Assembly: GCF_024697385.1 (NCBI RefSeq)
Contig: NZ_JAILFV010000123.1
Location: forward strand, 1-39,161
From: Anaerovibrio sp.
GTDB taxonomy: Bacteria > Bacillota > Negativicutes > Selenomonadales > Selenomonadaceae
Reading direction: 5' to 3'
DNA: 39,161 bases
How positions within the stretch are numbered: the stretch's first letter is position 1; each line of letters starts with the position of its first letter. Position numbers and translations under genes: made by a program. The notes below the pieces were generated by a model. The model saw only the letters and a program-made list of their open reading frames with translations. It was not told the origin of the DNA and searched no databases. Positions 24,348 to 34,089 of the stretch are shown here, piece by piece.

Positions 24348-24426
24348 CTTCAAAATCCTCCTCTTAATTAGGTATTCTTTTGGAAAATCCGCATAACTAC
24401 TGCTTCTTAACCACTTAATTGGTTAC

Positions 24427-24455
24427 AATATACCATAAACACTAGCTTTTTGCAA
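24427..24455 (-). promoter_or_regulatory. Sigma-A promoter of hup
   Basis: On the minus strand the -35 is TTGCAA, the spacer 17 bases and the -10 TATATT, with TGG before it as an extended -10. It leaves a leader of roughly 70 bases. Confidence 0.78.
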
Positions 24456-24489
24456 AGAAACTACAAAAAAAAATTAAATTTTTTGAATA

Positions 24490-25932
24490 TTATAACTTTT
24501 TAGCTTTGTTCCAAAAGTTGTCCAATTCCTCCAAAGACCATTCAGTCCAGTCTTTACCTGCACTTTTAACCTGTTCTTCAACAAATCCGAATCTTGCCTT
24601 AAATTTTCTGTTACATTCCAATAAGGCAAGCTCTGAATCAACCTGCAAAAATCTTGCCAAATTAACTGCTGTAAATAATACATCTCCCAATTCCTCCTGA
24701 ATATGCCCCGCATCCCCCTCACGCTGAGCTTCCTTCAGTTCATCTATTTCCTCCTTAAATTTGGTCCAGACATCATCAATCTTCTCCCAGTCAAAACCAA
24801 CCTTTGCAGCTTTATGCTGAAGCTTCTGGGCGCCCATAAGAGCAGGAATCCCCGACGGAACTCCATCCAAAACGGATTTACGCTCCTTTTTCTCCTGTTT
24901 TTTTATGGCTTCCCAGGTCAGTATGGCCTCCCCTGCGTCTGCAGCCTGCACATCACCAAAAATATGCGGATGGCGGCGTATCAGCTTCTCAGTAGCCCCA
25001 TCCACAACATCCTGCATGGAAAAAGCCCCTGTTTCTTCAGCCATCCTTGCGTGAAACACAACCTGGAGCAACAGGTCCCCCAGTTCCTCACAGAGCAGAG
25101 TGTTGTCCCCAATATCAATAGCCTCCAACACCTCATAAGTTTCCTCCAGCAGATTTATCCTTATGCTCTCATGGGTCTGGGCGATATCCCAGGGGCATCC
25201 TCCCGGAGAACGAAGCTGGTGGATTATATCCTTAAGTGGTGTAATATCAAACTCTTTTTTTCTTAAAAAGGGGGAAATATAGATACTGGTTAGGTAATCT
25301 ATGTCGGGCTGCCGATCCAGCTCAAACAATTTAATTTCCCTTATGCTTTCATCCGGCATACCCAATTTATGCACATAAGTGACCGGGTACTCATCAGGAA
25401 ACACTTCCATCAGGCTCAGCTTGGTGTCGGAAGCAATCCGTTCATTGTATACCTGAGTTATAACAAGCCCTGTTGGCATATCTATCGGCAGCTTATCAAA
25501 ATCCTCAGCATCAATTATTGTCATTCCGTCTATAGGATCCAGCCCCAGCTTGCTATAAAGCAGCTCCACAAAGCTCATGCCAGGAATTATCTCAAGCTTG
25601 ATCCCGTTTTCCATACAGCTTTTGCGCAAAAGCACTACCGTTTTTTCTGCTACCATCGGGCTTCCGGGAACAGCATACACTATATCCTCCCCCTCTGCCC
25701 TCCTTACCAGGTCAGCAACAATAGCCTTGTATAATTCATCAAAACTGTCTGCTCCATCGTAGAAACTATCATAGGACTCAAAAACGACTCCCTTTTCCCG
25801 TATAAATGGAACTGTGGGATGCTTTGCTGTACGAAGCAGTAGGGTGCCTGCATTCTGCATCCGTTCCCAGCTATCCAGTGTAATAAGTCCAAAAGCTCCA
25901 GGACCAAGGCCTGTAACTGTTATACTTCCCAT
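24490..25932 (-). CDS. mazG: Bifunctional SAM-methylase-like / MazG nucleotide pyrophosphohydrolase (YabN-like)
   Basis: A 480-residue two-part protein as in Bacillus YabN (similar length). Residues 1-220 form a tetrapyrrole-methylase-like domain (TGLGPGAFGLITLDSW, YAVPGSPMVAEKT). Residues 235-480 carry two MazG domains: the first has LRSPGGCPWDIAQTHESI and EELGDLLLQVVFHARMAEE, the second EELGDVLFTAVNLARFL, with the Glu/Asp residues that bind magnesium. It probably hydrolyses faulty or excess NTPs. It starts 28 bases after mfd with GGAGG upstream, so they form an operon. Confidence 0.94.
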   Translation of the reverse strand: MGSITVTGLGPGAFGLITLDSWERMQNAGTLLLRTAKHPTVPFIREKGVVFESYDSFYDGADSFDELYKAIVADLVRRAEGEDIVYAVPGSPMVAEKTVVLLRKSCMENGIKLEIIPGMSFVELLYSKLGLDPIDGMTIIDAEDFDKLPIDMPTGLVITQVYNERIASDTKLSLMEVFPDEYPVTYVHKLGMPDESIREIKLFELDRQPDIDYLTSIYISPFLRKKEFDITPLKDIIHQLRSPGGCPWDIAQTHESIRINLLEETYEVLEAIDIGDNTLLCEELGDLLLQVVFHARMAEETGAFSMQDVVDGATEKLIRRHPHIFGDVQAADAGEAILTWEAIKKQEKKERKSVLDGVPSGIPALMGAQKLQHKAAKVGFDWEKIDDVWTKFKEEIDELKEAQREGDAGHIQEELGDVLFTAVNLARFLQVDSELALLECNRKFKARFGFVEEQVKSAGKDWTEWSLEELDNFWNKAKKL

Positions 25933-25960
25933 TCCTATTCCTCCATAAATTCTGTCTGTA

Positions 25961-28900
25961 TCATTTTCCCACCAGAATTTTCATAACATCCAGTACAAAA
26001 TCCTGAATCGTAGCTCTTGTTATGATACATAAATCTATTAGCATCGACTTACTATGCTTGTCAAACTTTACATGATCACCATATTGTTGGGATACAGCTA
26101 CCAAATTTTTGATATCACATTTAGGCTCACCATCAAACCCAAATTCCAGGAATTGTGTACCTTCCTTAATGTGCTTAATCCCCACTTCCCGGGCCAAATT
26201 TCTGATTCTGGCCACCGTCAGCAGGTTAAGCACCGGCTTTGGTGGATCCCCGAAGCGGTCCACCAGCTCATCCAAAAGCCGATCCAGGGTCTCATTATTT
26301 TTAATAGCGGCAATACGCTGATAAATCTCAATTTTGTGCATGGCATCGCCTACATAATCATTACTTATATATGCTTCTACCCTAAATTCAATCAGCGGAT
26401 CAGCCTGCCTGGTCACAGGCTTGCCTGTCTTTAATTCCTTTACCGCATCATCCAGCATACGGCAATACATTTCAAAGCCGACGCTGGCGATATGCCCGTG
26501 CTGCTGTGCCCCAAGCAGGTTACCTGCCCCTCTTATCTCCAAGTCACGCATGGCAATCTTAAAACCGGCACCAAGCTCAGCGAATTCCTTGATAGCCTGC
26601 AGTCTCTTTTCGGCCACCTCACTGAGTACCTTGTTTTGCTTATAAAGGAGATACGCATACGCCAGGTTTTTTGAACGCCCTACACGGCCCCGCATCTGAT
26701 ACAACTGTGCCAAACCGAATTTATCAGCATTATATACGATAATTGTATTGGCATTGGCTACATCAAGTCCATTTTCAATAATCGATGTGGCCAGAAGCAC
26801 ATCAAATTCATTTTCATAAAATTCAACCATCACCCGTTCCAGCTGTGCTTCCCGCATCTGTCCATGCCCCACACGGATTCTGGCCTCAGGAACCAGTTTT
26901 TCCAGGCGTGCCAACATGGAATAAATTGATTCCACCCGGTTATATACAAAATAAACCTGTCCACCCCGTTTTAATTCGCGTCGTATAGCACTCCTTATAA
27001 TACCATCATCCTCTTCCACCACATAGGTCTGCACCGGAAATCTTTCCCGAGGTGCTGTTTCCATAATACTCATGTCACGGGCACCGGACAAGGACATATG
27101 CAGGGTTCGTGGAATAGGCGTAGCACTCAGTGTCAGTACATCTATACCAGTGGAAAGGCGCTTTATTTTTTCCTTTTGGGCAACCCCAAAACGCTGCTCC
27201 TCATCCACAATCAGTAAGCCAAGATCCTTGAAAACAACTTTTTTGGAATTGAGTATAGCATGGGTGCCAATCAGGATATCTGCACGGCCATCCTCTACCC
27301 TGTCCAGTATTTCCCGTTGTTCCTTCTGACTTCTGAAACGATTTATTACCTCGACAGATGGCCCAAAATTATGGAATCGCTCCATAAATGTTTTATAATG
27401 CTGCTGGGCCAAAACGGTAGTTGGGACCAAAACTGCCACCTGCTTCCCATCCATAACAGCCTTGAAGGAAGCCCTGATAGCCACCTCGGTTTTTCCAAAA
27501 CCAATATCCCCACACACCAGCCTATCCATTGGCTGAGGGCGCTCCATATCCGCCTTGATTTCTGCAACAGCAGTCAGCTGATCCGGAGTCTCCTCGTAGG
27601 GAAATGCGTCCTCAAACTCCTGTTGCCAAACAGTATCCTTTGAAAATGCGTACCCCTCCGCCTGTCGACGCTGGGCATACAACTTAATCAGCTCCTGAGC
27701 AATATCCTTCACTGAGGAATGTACCTTGGCTTTCGTTTTTTTCCAGGCGGAGCCGCCAATTTTATGCAGCCTTGGTGCATCTCCATCCTTACCTATGTAC
27801 TTCTGGAGCATTCCCACCTGATCCGTTGGTACATACAGCTGATCTTCTCCACCATACTGTATAAAAAGATAATCTCTTTTGATACCGTCAATTTCCTTGG
27901 TAACAACACCACAGTATTTTCCAATACCATACTGCACATGCACAACATAATCTCCGGCGTTGATTTCACGGAAATGACTAATCCTCTCGTCCTTGCTGAC
28001 CCTGCTAAGCTTTTTCTTCTGGCGCCCAAAAATATCCTTCTCGGTGATTACCACCAAATTTGCCCGTGGTAACTCAAAGCCATTGAGTAAAGTGCCTTCA
28101 ATAATGGTCACTAATCCATTTTTCAGGTCGGTAAGCTCATCCCCGGATACAGCAGCCAAACGACGCCGGGCCAAGATTTCCTTTACTGACGAAATCTTGC
28201 TCCTGTCCCCAAGGGTGACAAGAACTCTTTTATCATCCTTCAGCCACTCCTCAATATCATTGGAAAACATATCAAACTGTTGCTGATATGAGGCTATACC
28301 CTGAACCGATATGCCAATCATATGATCAAGTGTCACACCATTAAAGCTGTGTAGCATCATGGCCAGATATATAACATTATATGGTTTTATTTTTTCTAAA
28401 AAATCATCCCAGGAAAAAATTCTCCGCTTTATATCCGGATTTTCCTTAACCAGCTTCAAAGCCTCTTCACGAATTTTCAGTGGAGCATCTGCAACGACAA
28501 CTGCTCCTTTCCCGAGAAATTCAGTGAACATCGATTTACGGTGTTTATCGTCAAATACATCAAAGGGCAATATCTCCGCCTTGTCAGCCTTGCCAACGGA
28601 TATTTGGGTATCAGCATTGAAGAAGCGGATGGAATCCACCTCATCATCAAAAAATTCTATTCTATACGGCTGATGGACATTGACCGGGTAAATATCAACA
28701 ATTCCCCCACGGATGCAGAATTCCCCCTGCATTTCCACTTGCTCTGTCCGCTCATAACCCATTTTTACAAGCTGTTCAATCAGATCATTTCGTTCAATGA
28801 TATCACCCAGTTGCAAATTAAGACTCAAGGCCTTGAACTGTCTCGGGGAAATACCTTTCTGGACAGCAGCCTGGACAGTGGAAAGGACAATCATAGGCTC

Positions 28901-29239
28901 ATTTTTTAGCAATCTGCCCAGAATTTCCATACGATGAGAATTTCTCTCGAGTCCTTTAGCTGCTGCATTAAAATCCACCATGTCCAGGACAGGAAGCTCT
29001 ACCACTGCAGCATTTGGCAGCAGCGAGGCCAAATCTTCCTTCCATCTCCCCAATTCTTCCTGATCATAGGTAATTATCACACTTGTCCCCGGATGACCTG
29101 CATAACATGCAGAAAAGACGGCATGCTTTTGAGTACCGGCCACACCATATACAAAAGCCTGTCCCTTGTTCCGATTATAACAGTCTTTCATTTCAGCAAC
29201 AGAAGCATCCTGCAGGACACCAGTCAACAAATTACGCAT
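25961..29239 (-). CDS. mfd: Transcription-repair coupling factor
   Basis: A 1092-residue translocase that removes RNA polymerase stalled at DNA damage and recruits UvrA. In order: UvrB-like N-terminal modules (about 1-330), the RNA-polymerase-interacting domain (AGDYVVHVQYGIGKYCGV, about 475-490), the helicase core with Walker A CGDIGFGKTEVA (most have GYGKT) and DEEQRFG, the second helicase lobe, and the C-terminal TRCF domain from about 980. Start 29239 (MRNLLTG) follows AGGGGG by about five bases; an upstream in-frame ATG lacks one. Full length for the family. Confidence 0.96.
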   Translation of the reverse strand: MRNLLTGVLQDASVAEMKDCYNRNKGQAFVYGVAGTQKHAVFSACYAGHPGTSVIITYDQEELGRWKEDLASLLPNAAVVELPVLDMVDFNAAAKGLERNSHRMEILGRLLKNEPMIVLSTVQAAVQKGISPRQFKALSLNLQLGDIIERNDLIEQLVKMGYERTEQVEMQGEFCIRGGIVDIYPVNVHQPYRIEFFDDEVDSIRFFNADTQISVGKADKAEILPFDVFDDKHRKSMFTEFLGKGAVVVADAPLKIREEALKLVKENPDIKRRIFSWDDFLEKIKPYNVIYLAMMLHSFNGVTLDHMIGISVQGIASYQQQFDMFSNDIEEWLKDDKRVLVTLGDRSKISSVKEILARRRLAAVSGDELTDLKNGLVTIIEGTLLNGFELPRANLVVITEKDIFGRQKKKLSRVSKDERISHFREINAGDYVVHVQYGIGKYCGVVTKEIDGIKRDYLFIQYGGEDQLYVPTDQVGMLQKYIGKDGDAPRLHKIGGSAWKKTKAKVHSSVKDIAQELIKLYAQRRQAEGYAFSKDTVWQQEFEDAFPYEETPDQLTAVAEIKADMERPQPMDRLVCGDIGFGKTEVAIRASFKAVMDGKQVAVLVPTTVLAQQHYKTFMERFHNFGPSVEVINRFRSQKEQREILDRVEDGRADILIGTHAILNSKKVVFKDLGLLIVDEEQRFGVAQKEKIKRLSTGIDVLTLSATPIPRTLHMSLSGARDMSIMETAPRERFPVQTYVVEEDDGIIRSAIRRELKRGGQVYFVYNRVESIYSMLARLEKLVPEARIRVGHGQMREAQLERVMVEFYENEFDVLLATSIIENGLDVANANTIIVYNADKFGLAQLYQMRGRVGRSKNLAYAYLLYKQNKVLSEVAEKRLQAIKEFAELGAGFKIAMRDLEIRGAGNLLGAQQHGHIASVGFEMYCRMLDDAVKELKTGKPVTRQADPLIEFRVEAYISNDYVGDAMHKIEIYQRIAAIKNNETLDRLLDELVDRFGDPPKPVLNLLTVARIRNLAREVGIKHIKEGTQFLEFGFDGEPKCDIKNLVAVSQQYGDHVKFDKHSKSMLIDLCIITRATIQDFVLDVMKILVGK

Positions 29240-29397
29240 AATACCCCCTACATCATCAACAAACAACCTCTGACCACAAGACCCAAAATGATAACTCCCA
29301 AACTACAGGAACAATGCCCTTAAGTCATATATACGGGCACTTTCTCTACGCCAAAATCCCCCAAAAAGGTGAAAAGGAGTGCAGAAACAGAGTCACG

Positions 29398-29422
29398 AAA
29401 AAAAGGGCTGTGTACCCAGCCC
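29398..29422 (-). terminator. Intrinsic terminator after the response-regulator gene
   Basis: On the minus strand GGGCTG pairs with CAGCCC around GGTACA, followed by seven T. It lies about 17 bases past the stop codon and separates the sensor operon from mfd. Confidence 0.88.
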
Positions 29423-29438
29423 AGTTTTCAGATAACAG

Positions 29439-30074
29439 TCAGCTTAAGAGATTATGCTTCAAAGCATAGTCCACCAGTTCTGATTTTTGAGTACATCCTA
29501 ACTTTTGCATCAGCCTGGTTTTATAGGTTGATACCGTTTTAATGGAAATATACAGCTTTTCAGCAATAACCGATAATGAATAGCCATGAACCAGCAGTGC
29601 CAATACCTCCCGTTCACGCTTAGACAGCTCCACCAGCTCCGGTGGCTCATTAATCAGACTGTCTATAAGCAGATAGGCATCCTTTGCCCCCAGATATCTG
29701 CCACCATCGGCCACAGTCCGTATTGCCTGAAACAGCTCTGAATCCAATGAATCCTTACATAAATATCCATCAGCCCCCTGCATCATTACCTCTTTTATAT
29801 ATTGCTGTTCACTATACATTGTCAATATCAGTACCTTCACCTGATAATTACGCAGTCGTATTTCCCTCAGGCATTCGATGCCGCCCATACCTGGCATGGA
29901 TAAATCCATCAACACCAAATCTATGTTACCACGGGCCAGCTTTTCCAACGCTTCCTTACCATCAGAAGCCTCATCTACAACCTGAAAATCATTTTGTGAA
30001 GAGAGCAGCATCTTCATTCCTGTGCGTAAAACCCGATGGTCATCAACCAACAGGATTCTTAAACCCTTGGCCAT
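29439..30074 (-). CDS. Response regulator, NarL/FixJ (LuxR-type) family
   Basis: A 211-residue two-component regulator. The receiver domain (5-120) has Asp11-Asp12, the phosphorylated Asp57 in LVLMDLSMPGMGG and Lys106; the C-terminal LuxR helix-turn-helix (about 145-208) contains LSKREREVLALLVHGYS and KTVSTYKTRLMQKL. Start 30074 has GGGGAGG nine bases upstream and overlaps the kinase gene by 32 bases. It most resembles UhpA/HptR-type activators. The inverted repeat near the antiporter promoter is a likely target (inference). Confidence 0.93.
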   Translation of the reverse strand: MAKGLRILLVDDHRVLRTGMKMLLSSQNDFQVVDEASDGKEALEKLARGNIDLVLMDLSMPGMGGIECLREIRLRNYQVKVLILTMYSEQQYIKEVMMQGADGYLCKDSLDSELFQAIRTVADGGRYLGAKDAYLLIDSLINEPPELVELSKREREVLALLVHGYSLSVIAEKLYISIKTVSTYKTRLMQKLGCTQKSELVDYALKHNLLS

Positions 30075-31506
30075 TTAAAAGTTCCTCCCCTTCTTCTAGC
30101 TCATATATTGGTAATTCAACAGTAATTGTAGTTCCTTTATTTATACCGGTAACGAGCTTAAAACTGCCGTCCAGGAGCTGGGCCCTTTCCTTCATGCTCA
30201 CCAGGCCTAAATGTCTGTTCAGACGGGCTTCCTCAGCCTCATCCTCACTAAAGCCCCTTCCATCGTCATATACAGTCAGCACCAGCATTACTCCGTCAGA
30301 TTCCAGATCTACCCTGATATTGGTTGGCGCAGCATGCTTAATACTATTTGCCACGGCTTCCTGTATTGTCCTGTAGCACATTAGGGCTATAGGCTTGGGC
30401 AAATCATTAAAATTCCCCTTATGGCAGAAATCTATTTTTATATCCGGATTAATTTTAACGAGTGGATCCAGATATTTCTCTATGGCGACAATCAGTCCCA
30501 AATCATCCAGCAGCGGTGGATGCAGATTTACTGCCAGCTGCCTTATCCCGCCCAGGGTAGCTGCTGTAAGCTGCCTAATCTCAAACAACATTTCTCTTTG
30601 TTCATCAGTATCCAACCGGTCATGTAAAATCCTCAGATAAGTGAGTATAGATGCCATTGATTGACTACTTTCATCGTGGAGCTCCCGTGATATACGGTGC
30701 TGTTCATCTTCACGGGCTTTAAACAGCTGATTTATCAGCCATATTCTATCCTGCTCCTTGAGCTTCAACTCCTCAAGAAGATGGTTATTTTCCTCAGTAT
30801 TTTTCTTAATCTGGGCACTCATGCGGTTAAAGGTTTCAGCCAGCTTTCCTACCTCATCACCGGCATAAACAGGTACAACTACACCATAATTACCCTTTTC
30901 CAGCTGATTGACACCATATGCCAATTTACTGATAGGCCGCAGGAAGTACCATGCATATCTGGATGCCATAAAGGATGCAAAAGCACACAGCAACAGCACT
31001 GCTATACCTGTTTCCATGCTTCGTTCCTGAAGGATATACATCATCTTTTTTTCTGACATGCCAACGCGGATATAGCCTATCATACCTTCATCCACCGGAA
31101 CCATTATTTCGCGGATGCGGCCTTCACTGCTGGCATACAATATAGAATCTATCCCCTTGGTGCCATCATATATCCGTTTAGGATTTAATCCCTCAGGCAG
31201 CATATTACCAAAGGTTGAAAACATGACCTCACCATTTGGGTATGTAACTATTATATACCTAACCTGTTCATTAGTATCCATTGTTCTGGATAATCTGTCC
31301 CAAAGGGAAAATTTATCATCAAACAATATATCATTACCCACTGTTACAGCCAAGGAGGATGCCAATTCCTGCCCGGAGCCGATAAGGCCGTCTTCCATAT
31401 ATTTGCTTATGGACATCAACAGCATGCAGCCCATAATCATTCCACAAAAAAAGATTGTGCCTACAATTAATACATTAAACTTAAAATAAATTCCTTTATT
31501 GCTCAT
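30043..31506 (-). CDS. Sensor histidine kinase (HisKA_3, NarX/UhpB/HptS-like)
   Basis: A 487-residue membrane kinase. Two membrane helices (about 9-31 and 164-188) frame a periplasmic domain, followed by HAMP (188-240), the HisKA_3 dimerisation helix with phospho-His277 in HRISRELHDESSQS, and the ATPase domain with NSIKHA and DDGRGFSEDE. The periplasmic part probably contacts the lipoprotein encoded just upstream, as known for HptA-HptS. The ATG lies seven bases after the lipoprotein gene. Confidence 0.92.
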   Translation of the reverse strand: MSNKGIYFKFNVLIVGTIFFCGMIMGCMLLMSISKYMEDGLIGSGQELASSLAVTVGNDILFDDKFSLWDRLSRTMDTNEQVRYIIVTYPNGEVMFSTFGNMLPEGLNPKRIYDGTKGIDSILYASSEGRIREIMVPVDEGMIGYIRVGMSEKKMMYILQERSMETGIAVLLLCAFASFMASRYAWYFLRPISKLAYGVNQLEKGNYGVVVPVYAGDEVGKLAETFNRMSAQIKKNTEENNHLLEELKLKEQDRIWLINQLFKAREDEQHRISRELHDESSQSMASILTYLRILHDRLDTDEQREMLFEIRQLTAATLGGIRQLAVNLHPPLLDDLGLIVAIEKYLDPLVKINPDIKIDFCHKGNFNDLPKPIALMCYRTIQEAVANSIKHAAPTNIRVDLESDGVMLVLTVYDDGRGFSEDEAEEARLNRHLGLVSMKERAQLLDGSFKLVTGINKGTTITVELPIYELEEGEELLNGQGFKNPVG

Positions 31507-31512
31507 AACACA

Positions 31513-32463
31513 TCAGTCTCCTGGCAATTTTGCCAGCCGGTTATATTTACTGCGTAATTCATCATAAGCATGAGGTATCTGTGGTACAAATTTGTCAATC
31601 ATGACCCGTGCCATAGCCACCTGCATATTAGGATCATTATTCATATTGATAAACAGTTCCCGCAGTCTCTCCTTCTCATCAGCCGGTAAATCACTGCGTA
31701 TAACCACCGGCCCTGTAGGAACCGGATCCATCGTCTCTATAACCCGTAATTTCTTTGCCAATTCAGGATTGTTCTTGAGACAATATTCATACACCTGTCC
31801 ATCGATTCCTGCTCCGTCAGCAAGATGATTGGCCACCGCCCACAGGGACTTGTCATGATTGTAGGTGTAATAACACCGCTGAAAGAACTTTTCAGCTATT
31901 GTATTATACTCCTCCAACAGCTTGTAATCTATTGCCAATCGTCCCGAATAGCTTATAGGATCAGTAAAGGCCATGACCTTGCCCCTAAGCTGGGAAAAAT
32001 CTGTTATATCACTGTCCGCAGGGACAATGAGCAGGGCCTGATAATACACCGTTCCATATGTCTGCGCCATGGTAAGAATATCAATGGACTGCATACCATG
32101 ATATGAGGCATAGGCCCCGGTGGAAATAAATGCTATATCGCATTCGCCCCCTGAAAGCATCATATTAAGTTCCTCATAGGTCTTTCGCTGAATAAGCACG
32201 GTGGGGCGGCCAGTTTTAGCTGAAACATAATCCACCACCTTCTGATAGTACTGTCGAGCCTCTCGCGGGGAAAGTACCGATGCAAAAGCTATCCGAAGCG
32301 GCTGCCCCTTCGCCGTTTGTTTCATATTGTCATCATTATTATCCATGGACTGGGCCTGCATATTGGAAAAATCAATATACCCTTGTGTTGATTCACAGCC
32401 TGTAAAAAGAAGACAAACACAGAGCAACAGCAATCCCAGTCGGAATATTTTCAGTGTCTTCAT
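31513..32463 (-). CDS. PhnD-type substrate-binding lipoprotein (HptA/PgtC-like sensor)
   Basis: A 316-residue periplasmic binding protein with a lipoprotein signal (LFTGC, Cys23 as lipid site). The mature part fits the PhnD/HptA fold: LRIAFASVLSPREARQYYQKVVDYVSAKTG, then DIAFISTGAYASYHG and MAFTDPISYSGRLA. No ABC permease or ATPase accompanies it; instead it opens an operon with a histidine kinase and a response regulator. In Staphylococcus the related HptA senses sugar phosphate for HptS. The same role here is an inference. Start 32463 follows GGTGAG closely; an ATG five codons upstream has no ribosome site. Confidence 0.88.
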   Translation of the reverse strand: MKTLKIFRLGLLLLCVCLLFTGCESTQGYIDFSNMQAQSMDNNDDNMKQTAKGQPLRIAFASVLSPREARQYYQKVVDYVSAKTGRPTVLIQRKTYEELNMMLSGGECDIAFISTGAYASYHGMQSIDILTMAQTYGTVYYQALLIVPADSDITDFSQLRGKVMAFTDPISYSGRLAIDYKLLEEYNTIAEKFFQRCYYTYNHDKSLWAVANHLADGAGIDGQVYEYCLKNNPELAKKLRVIETMDPVPTGPVVIRSDLPADEKERLRELFINMNNDPNMQVAMARVMIDKFVPQIPHAYDELRSKYNRLAKLPGD

Positions 32464-32495
32464 ACTCTCACCATTCAAAGGTATTTATCTTTTAT

Positions 32496-32523
32496 ATAAT
32501 ATCATAAAAAATAATTAATGCAA
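32496..32523 (-). promoter_or_regulatory. Probable promoter of the sensor lipoprotein operon
   Basis: On the minus strand TTGCAT, a 16-base spacer and TATTAT, about 30 bases before the start codon. Confidence 0.6.
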
Positions 32524-32544
32524 CTCAAGGCAGACATATGTCTA

Positions 32545-32578
32545 CCGGAATAAAGCATGTGTTATTCTTACATTCCGG
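32545..32578. promoter_or_regulatory. Candidate operator of the sensor operon
   Basis: On the minus strand ATGTAAGAATAA (32562-32573) matches 12 of 12 bases with the palindrome at 34422-34446. It is overlapped by a second dyad, CCGGAAT/ATTCCGG, with 20 bases between the arms. It lies about 40-55 bp upstream of the -35. Suggests control by the same response regulator. Confidence 0.55.
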
Positions 32579-32615
32579 AGTCAGTCCACCATGTTTTCAT
32601 TTGGTATTGCCAACA

Positions 32616-32650
32616 AGAAAAAGGTGCCCGGAAAACCGGACACCCTTTTT
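32616..32650 (-). terminator. Intrinsic terminator after the antiporter gene
   Basis: On the minus strand GGGTGTCCGG pairs with CCGGGCACC around TTTT, flanked by A and T runs on both sides, so it may work in both directions. It separates the antiporter gene from the sensor operon. Confidence 0.87.
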
Positions 32651-32671
32651 CATATAGAGGGAACGAATATA

Positions 32672-34060
32672 TCATTCATCATTCTTGGCCTTAGCATTCC
32701 ATACCAGTAATGGGAGTAATGTAGCTGCCAGAGCGGCACATACCCAGAAGGTAGGAGCACTGCCAAAGTCATAGGTATTTACAACCTTACCGGCCTCATT
32801 GAGAACCTTAGCACCGTTAGCATCCAACAATGGAGTAACAGTCATCAGTTTACCGGTTACATATTCCTGGGTACCTGCACCAACATAACTCAATGCACCA
32901 ATCATACCCATAGCAGCACCAGTAACACGCTTCGGAACAATATCAACAGCCATCAGACCACCCATGTAACATACAAGAGCACCCATGGTGAAGCCGTAGA
33001 AGGTCATACATAACAAGTCGGTATAGAAGGACTGTGGAGCCCAAACGAAACCAGCAATTGAACCAGTATAGAGAATACCATAAATCAAGGCAGGAATATT
33101 TCGCTTGGAATCGAAGAAACGGTCTGAAATCCAACCGCACATCATAGCACCGAAAATACCTGCAACCTGCATATAAGCCATAACGCCTGCTGCCCCCATC
33201 AGGTCATAGCCCTTAACGGTGGAGAGATAAACAGGACCCCAGGACTCAACTGCATAACGTGCAATGTAAACGCAGAGAGAAGCCAAGCCAAGAATCCAAA
33301 CAGCAGGATTCTTAACAACCTCGTTCCACTGCATGGAACCAACAGACTTAGTCTTAAGAGCATCAACCTCTTCCTGAGTCTTCTCACCATAATAAACTGC
33401 ACCGTTTGGCAAACCGTAAGTCTCAGGACGGTCGCTCATGCCCAGGTAAATAAAAATACTACCAACCAGGGAAACAACACCTGCCATGATAAAGCCCATA
33501 GACCAGCTGTAAGCTGTTACAACAGCTGCAATTGCAAAATATGCAAAGGCAGAACCAAGGTTATGGCTTGTGAACCAAACACCATAGAGGGTTGCAAACT
33601 GTTTCTTGGAGAACCACTGATTCAGAGAAACAATGGATGGGCCGGCACCATAGGACTGGAACCAACCATTAATACCCCAGAGAACGGCCAAAGGCACGAA
33701 GGAATTAACAAGACCCATTCCAACCATGGTAATTGAAGAAACAAACAGACCAAACGCAAAGAAGCGCTTGTTGTTCATCCGGTCGGACAGGAAGCTGTTG
33801 GTAAACTTACCAACACCGTAAGTTATGAAAAATACAGTACCAATAATACCAATCTGCTCTGGTGTAACCACACCGGAATTCAGCATAGGCTTTTTAATTA
33901 CAGAATATCCCTGACGGATAATGTAGTAAAAAGCATAACCGATTGTGATAGATGCAAATACCTTCCAGCGCATGCTGTTGAATCTTTTCTTGACATCTTC
34001 CGCACTTGCAGTTACAGGCAAGTCTTTACCGGTGCCAAAAATCTTCAAAAGAAAATCCAT
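32672..34060 (-). CDS. Organophosphate:phosphate antiporter (MFS, UhpT/PgtP/GlpT-like)
   Basis: A 462-residue major-facilitator protein with twelve predicted helices, of the OPA family that exchanges sugar phosphates, glycerol phosphate or phosphoglycerate for phosphate. Visible family parts are YAFYYIIRQGYSVIKKPML near 41-59 and GYGVGKFTNSFLSDRMN-like helix 2 (TYGVGKFTNSFLSDR). Start 34060 (MDFLLK) is used because AAGGAG abuts the upstream GTG too closely. It precedes a lipoprotein-kinase-regulator operon, the usual neighbours of such transporters. The exact substrate is not shown by sequence. Confidence 0.9.
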   Translation of the reverse strand: MDFLLKIFGTGKDLPVTASAEDVKKRFNSMRWKVFASITIGYAFYYIIRQGYSVIKKPMLNSGVVTPEQIGIIGTVFFITYGVGKFTNSFLSDRMNNKRFFAFGLFVSSITMVGMGLVNSFVPLAVLWGINGWFQSYGAGPSIVSLNQWFSKKQFATLYGVWFTSHNLGSAFAYFAIAAVVTAYSWSMGFIMAGVVSLVGSIFIYLGMSDRPETYGLPNGAVYYGEKTQEEVDALKTKSVGSMQWNEVVKNPAVWILGLASLCVYIARYAVESWGPVYLSTVKGYDLMGAAGVMAYMQVAGIFGAMMCGWISDRFFDSKRNIPALIYGILYTGSIAGFVWAPQSFYTDLLCMTFYGFTMGALVCYMGGLMAVDIVPKRVTGAAMGMIGALSYVGAGTQEYVTGKLMTVTPLLDANGAKVLNEAGKVVNTYDFGSAPTFWVCAALAATLLPLLVWNAKAKNDE

Positions 34061-34089
34061 ATTCCGTTTCACTCCTTAAATATGTTTGA

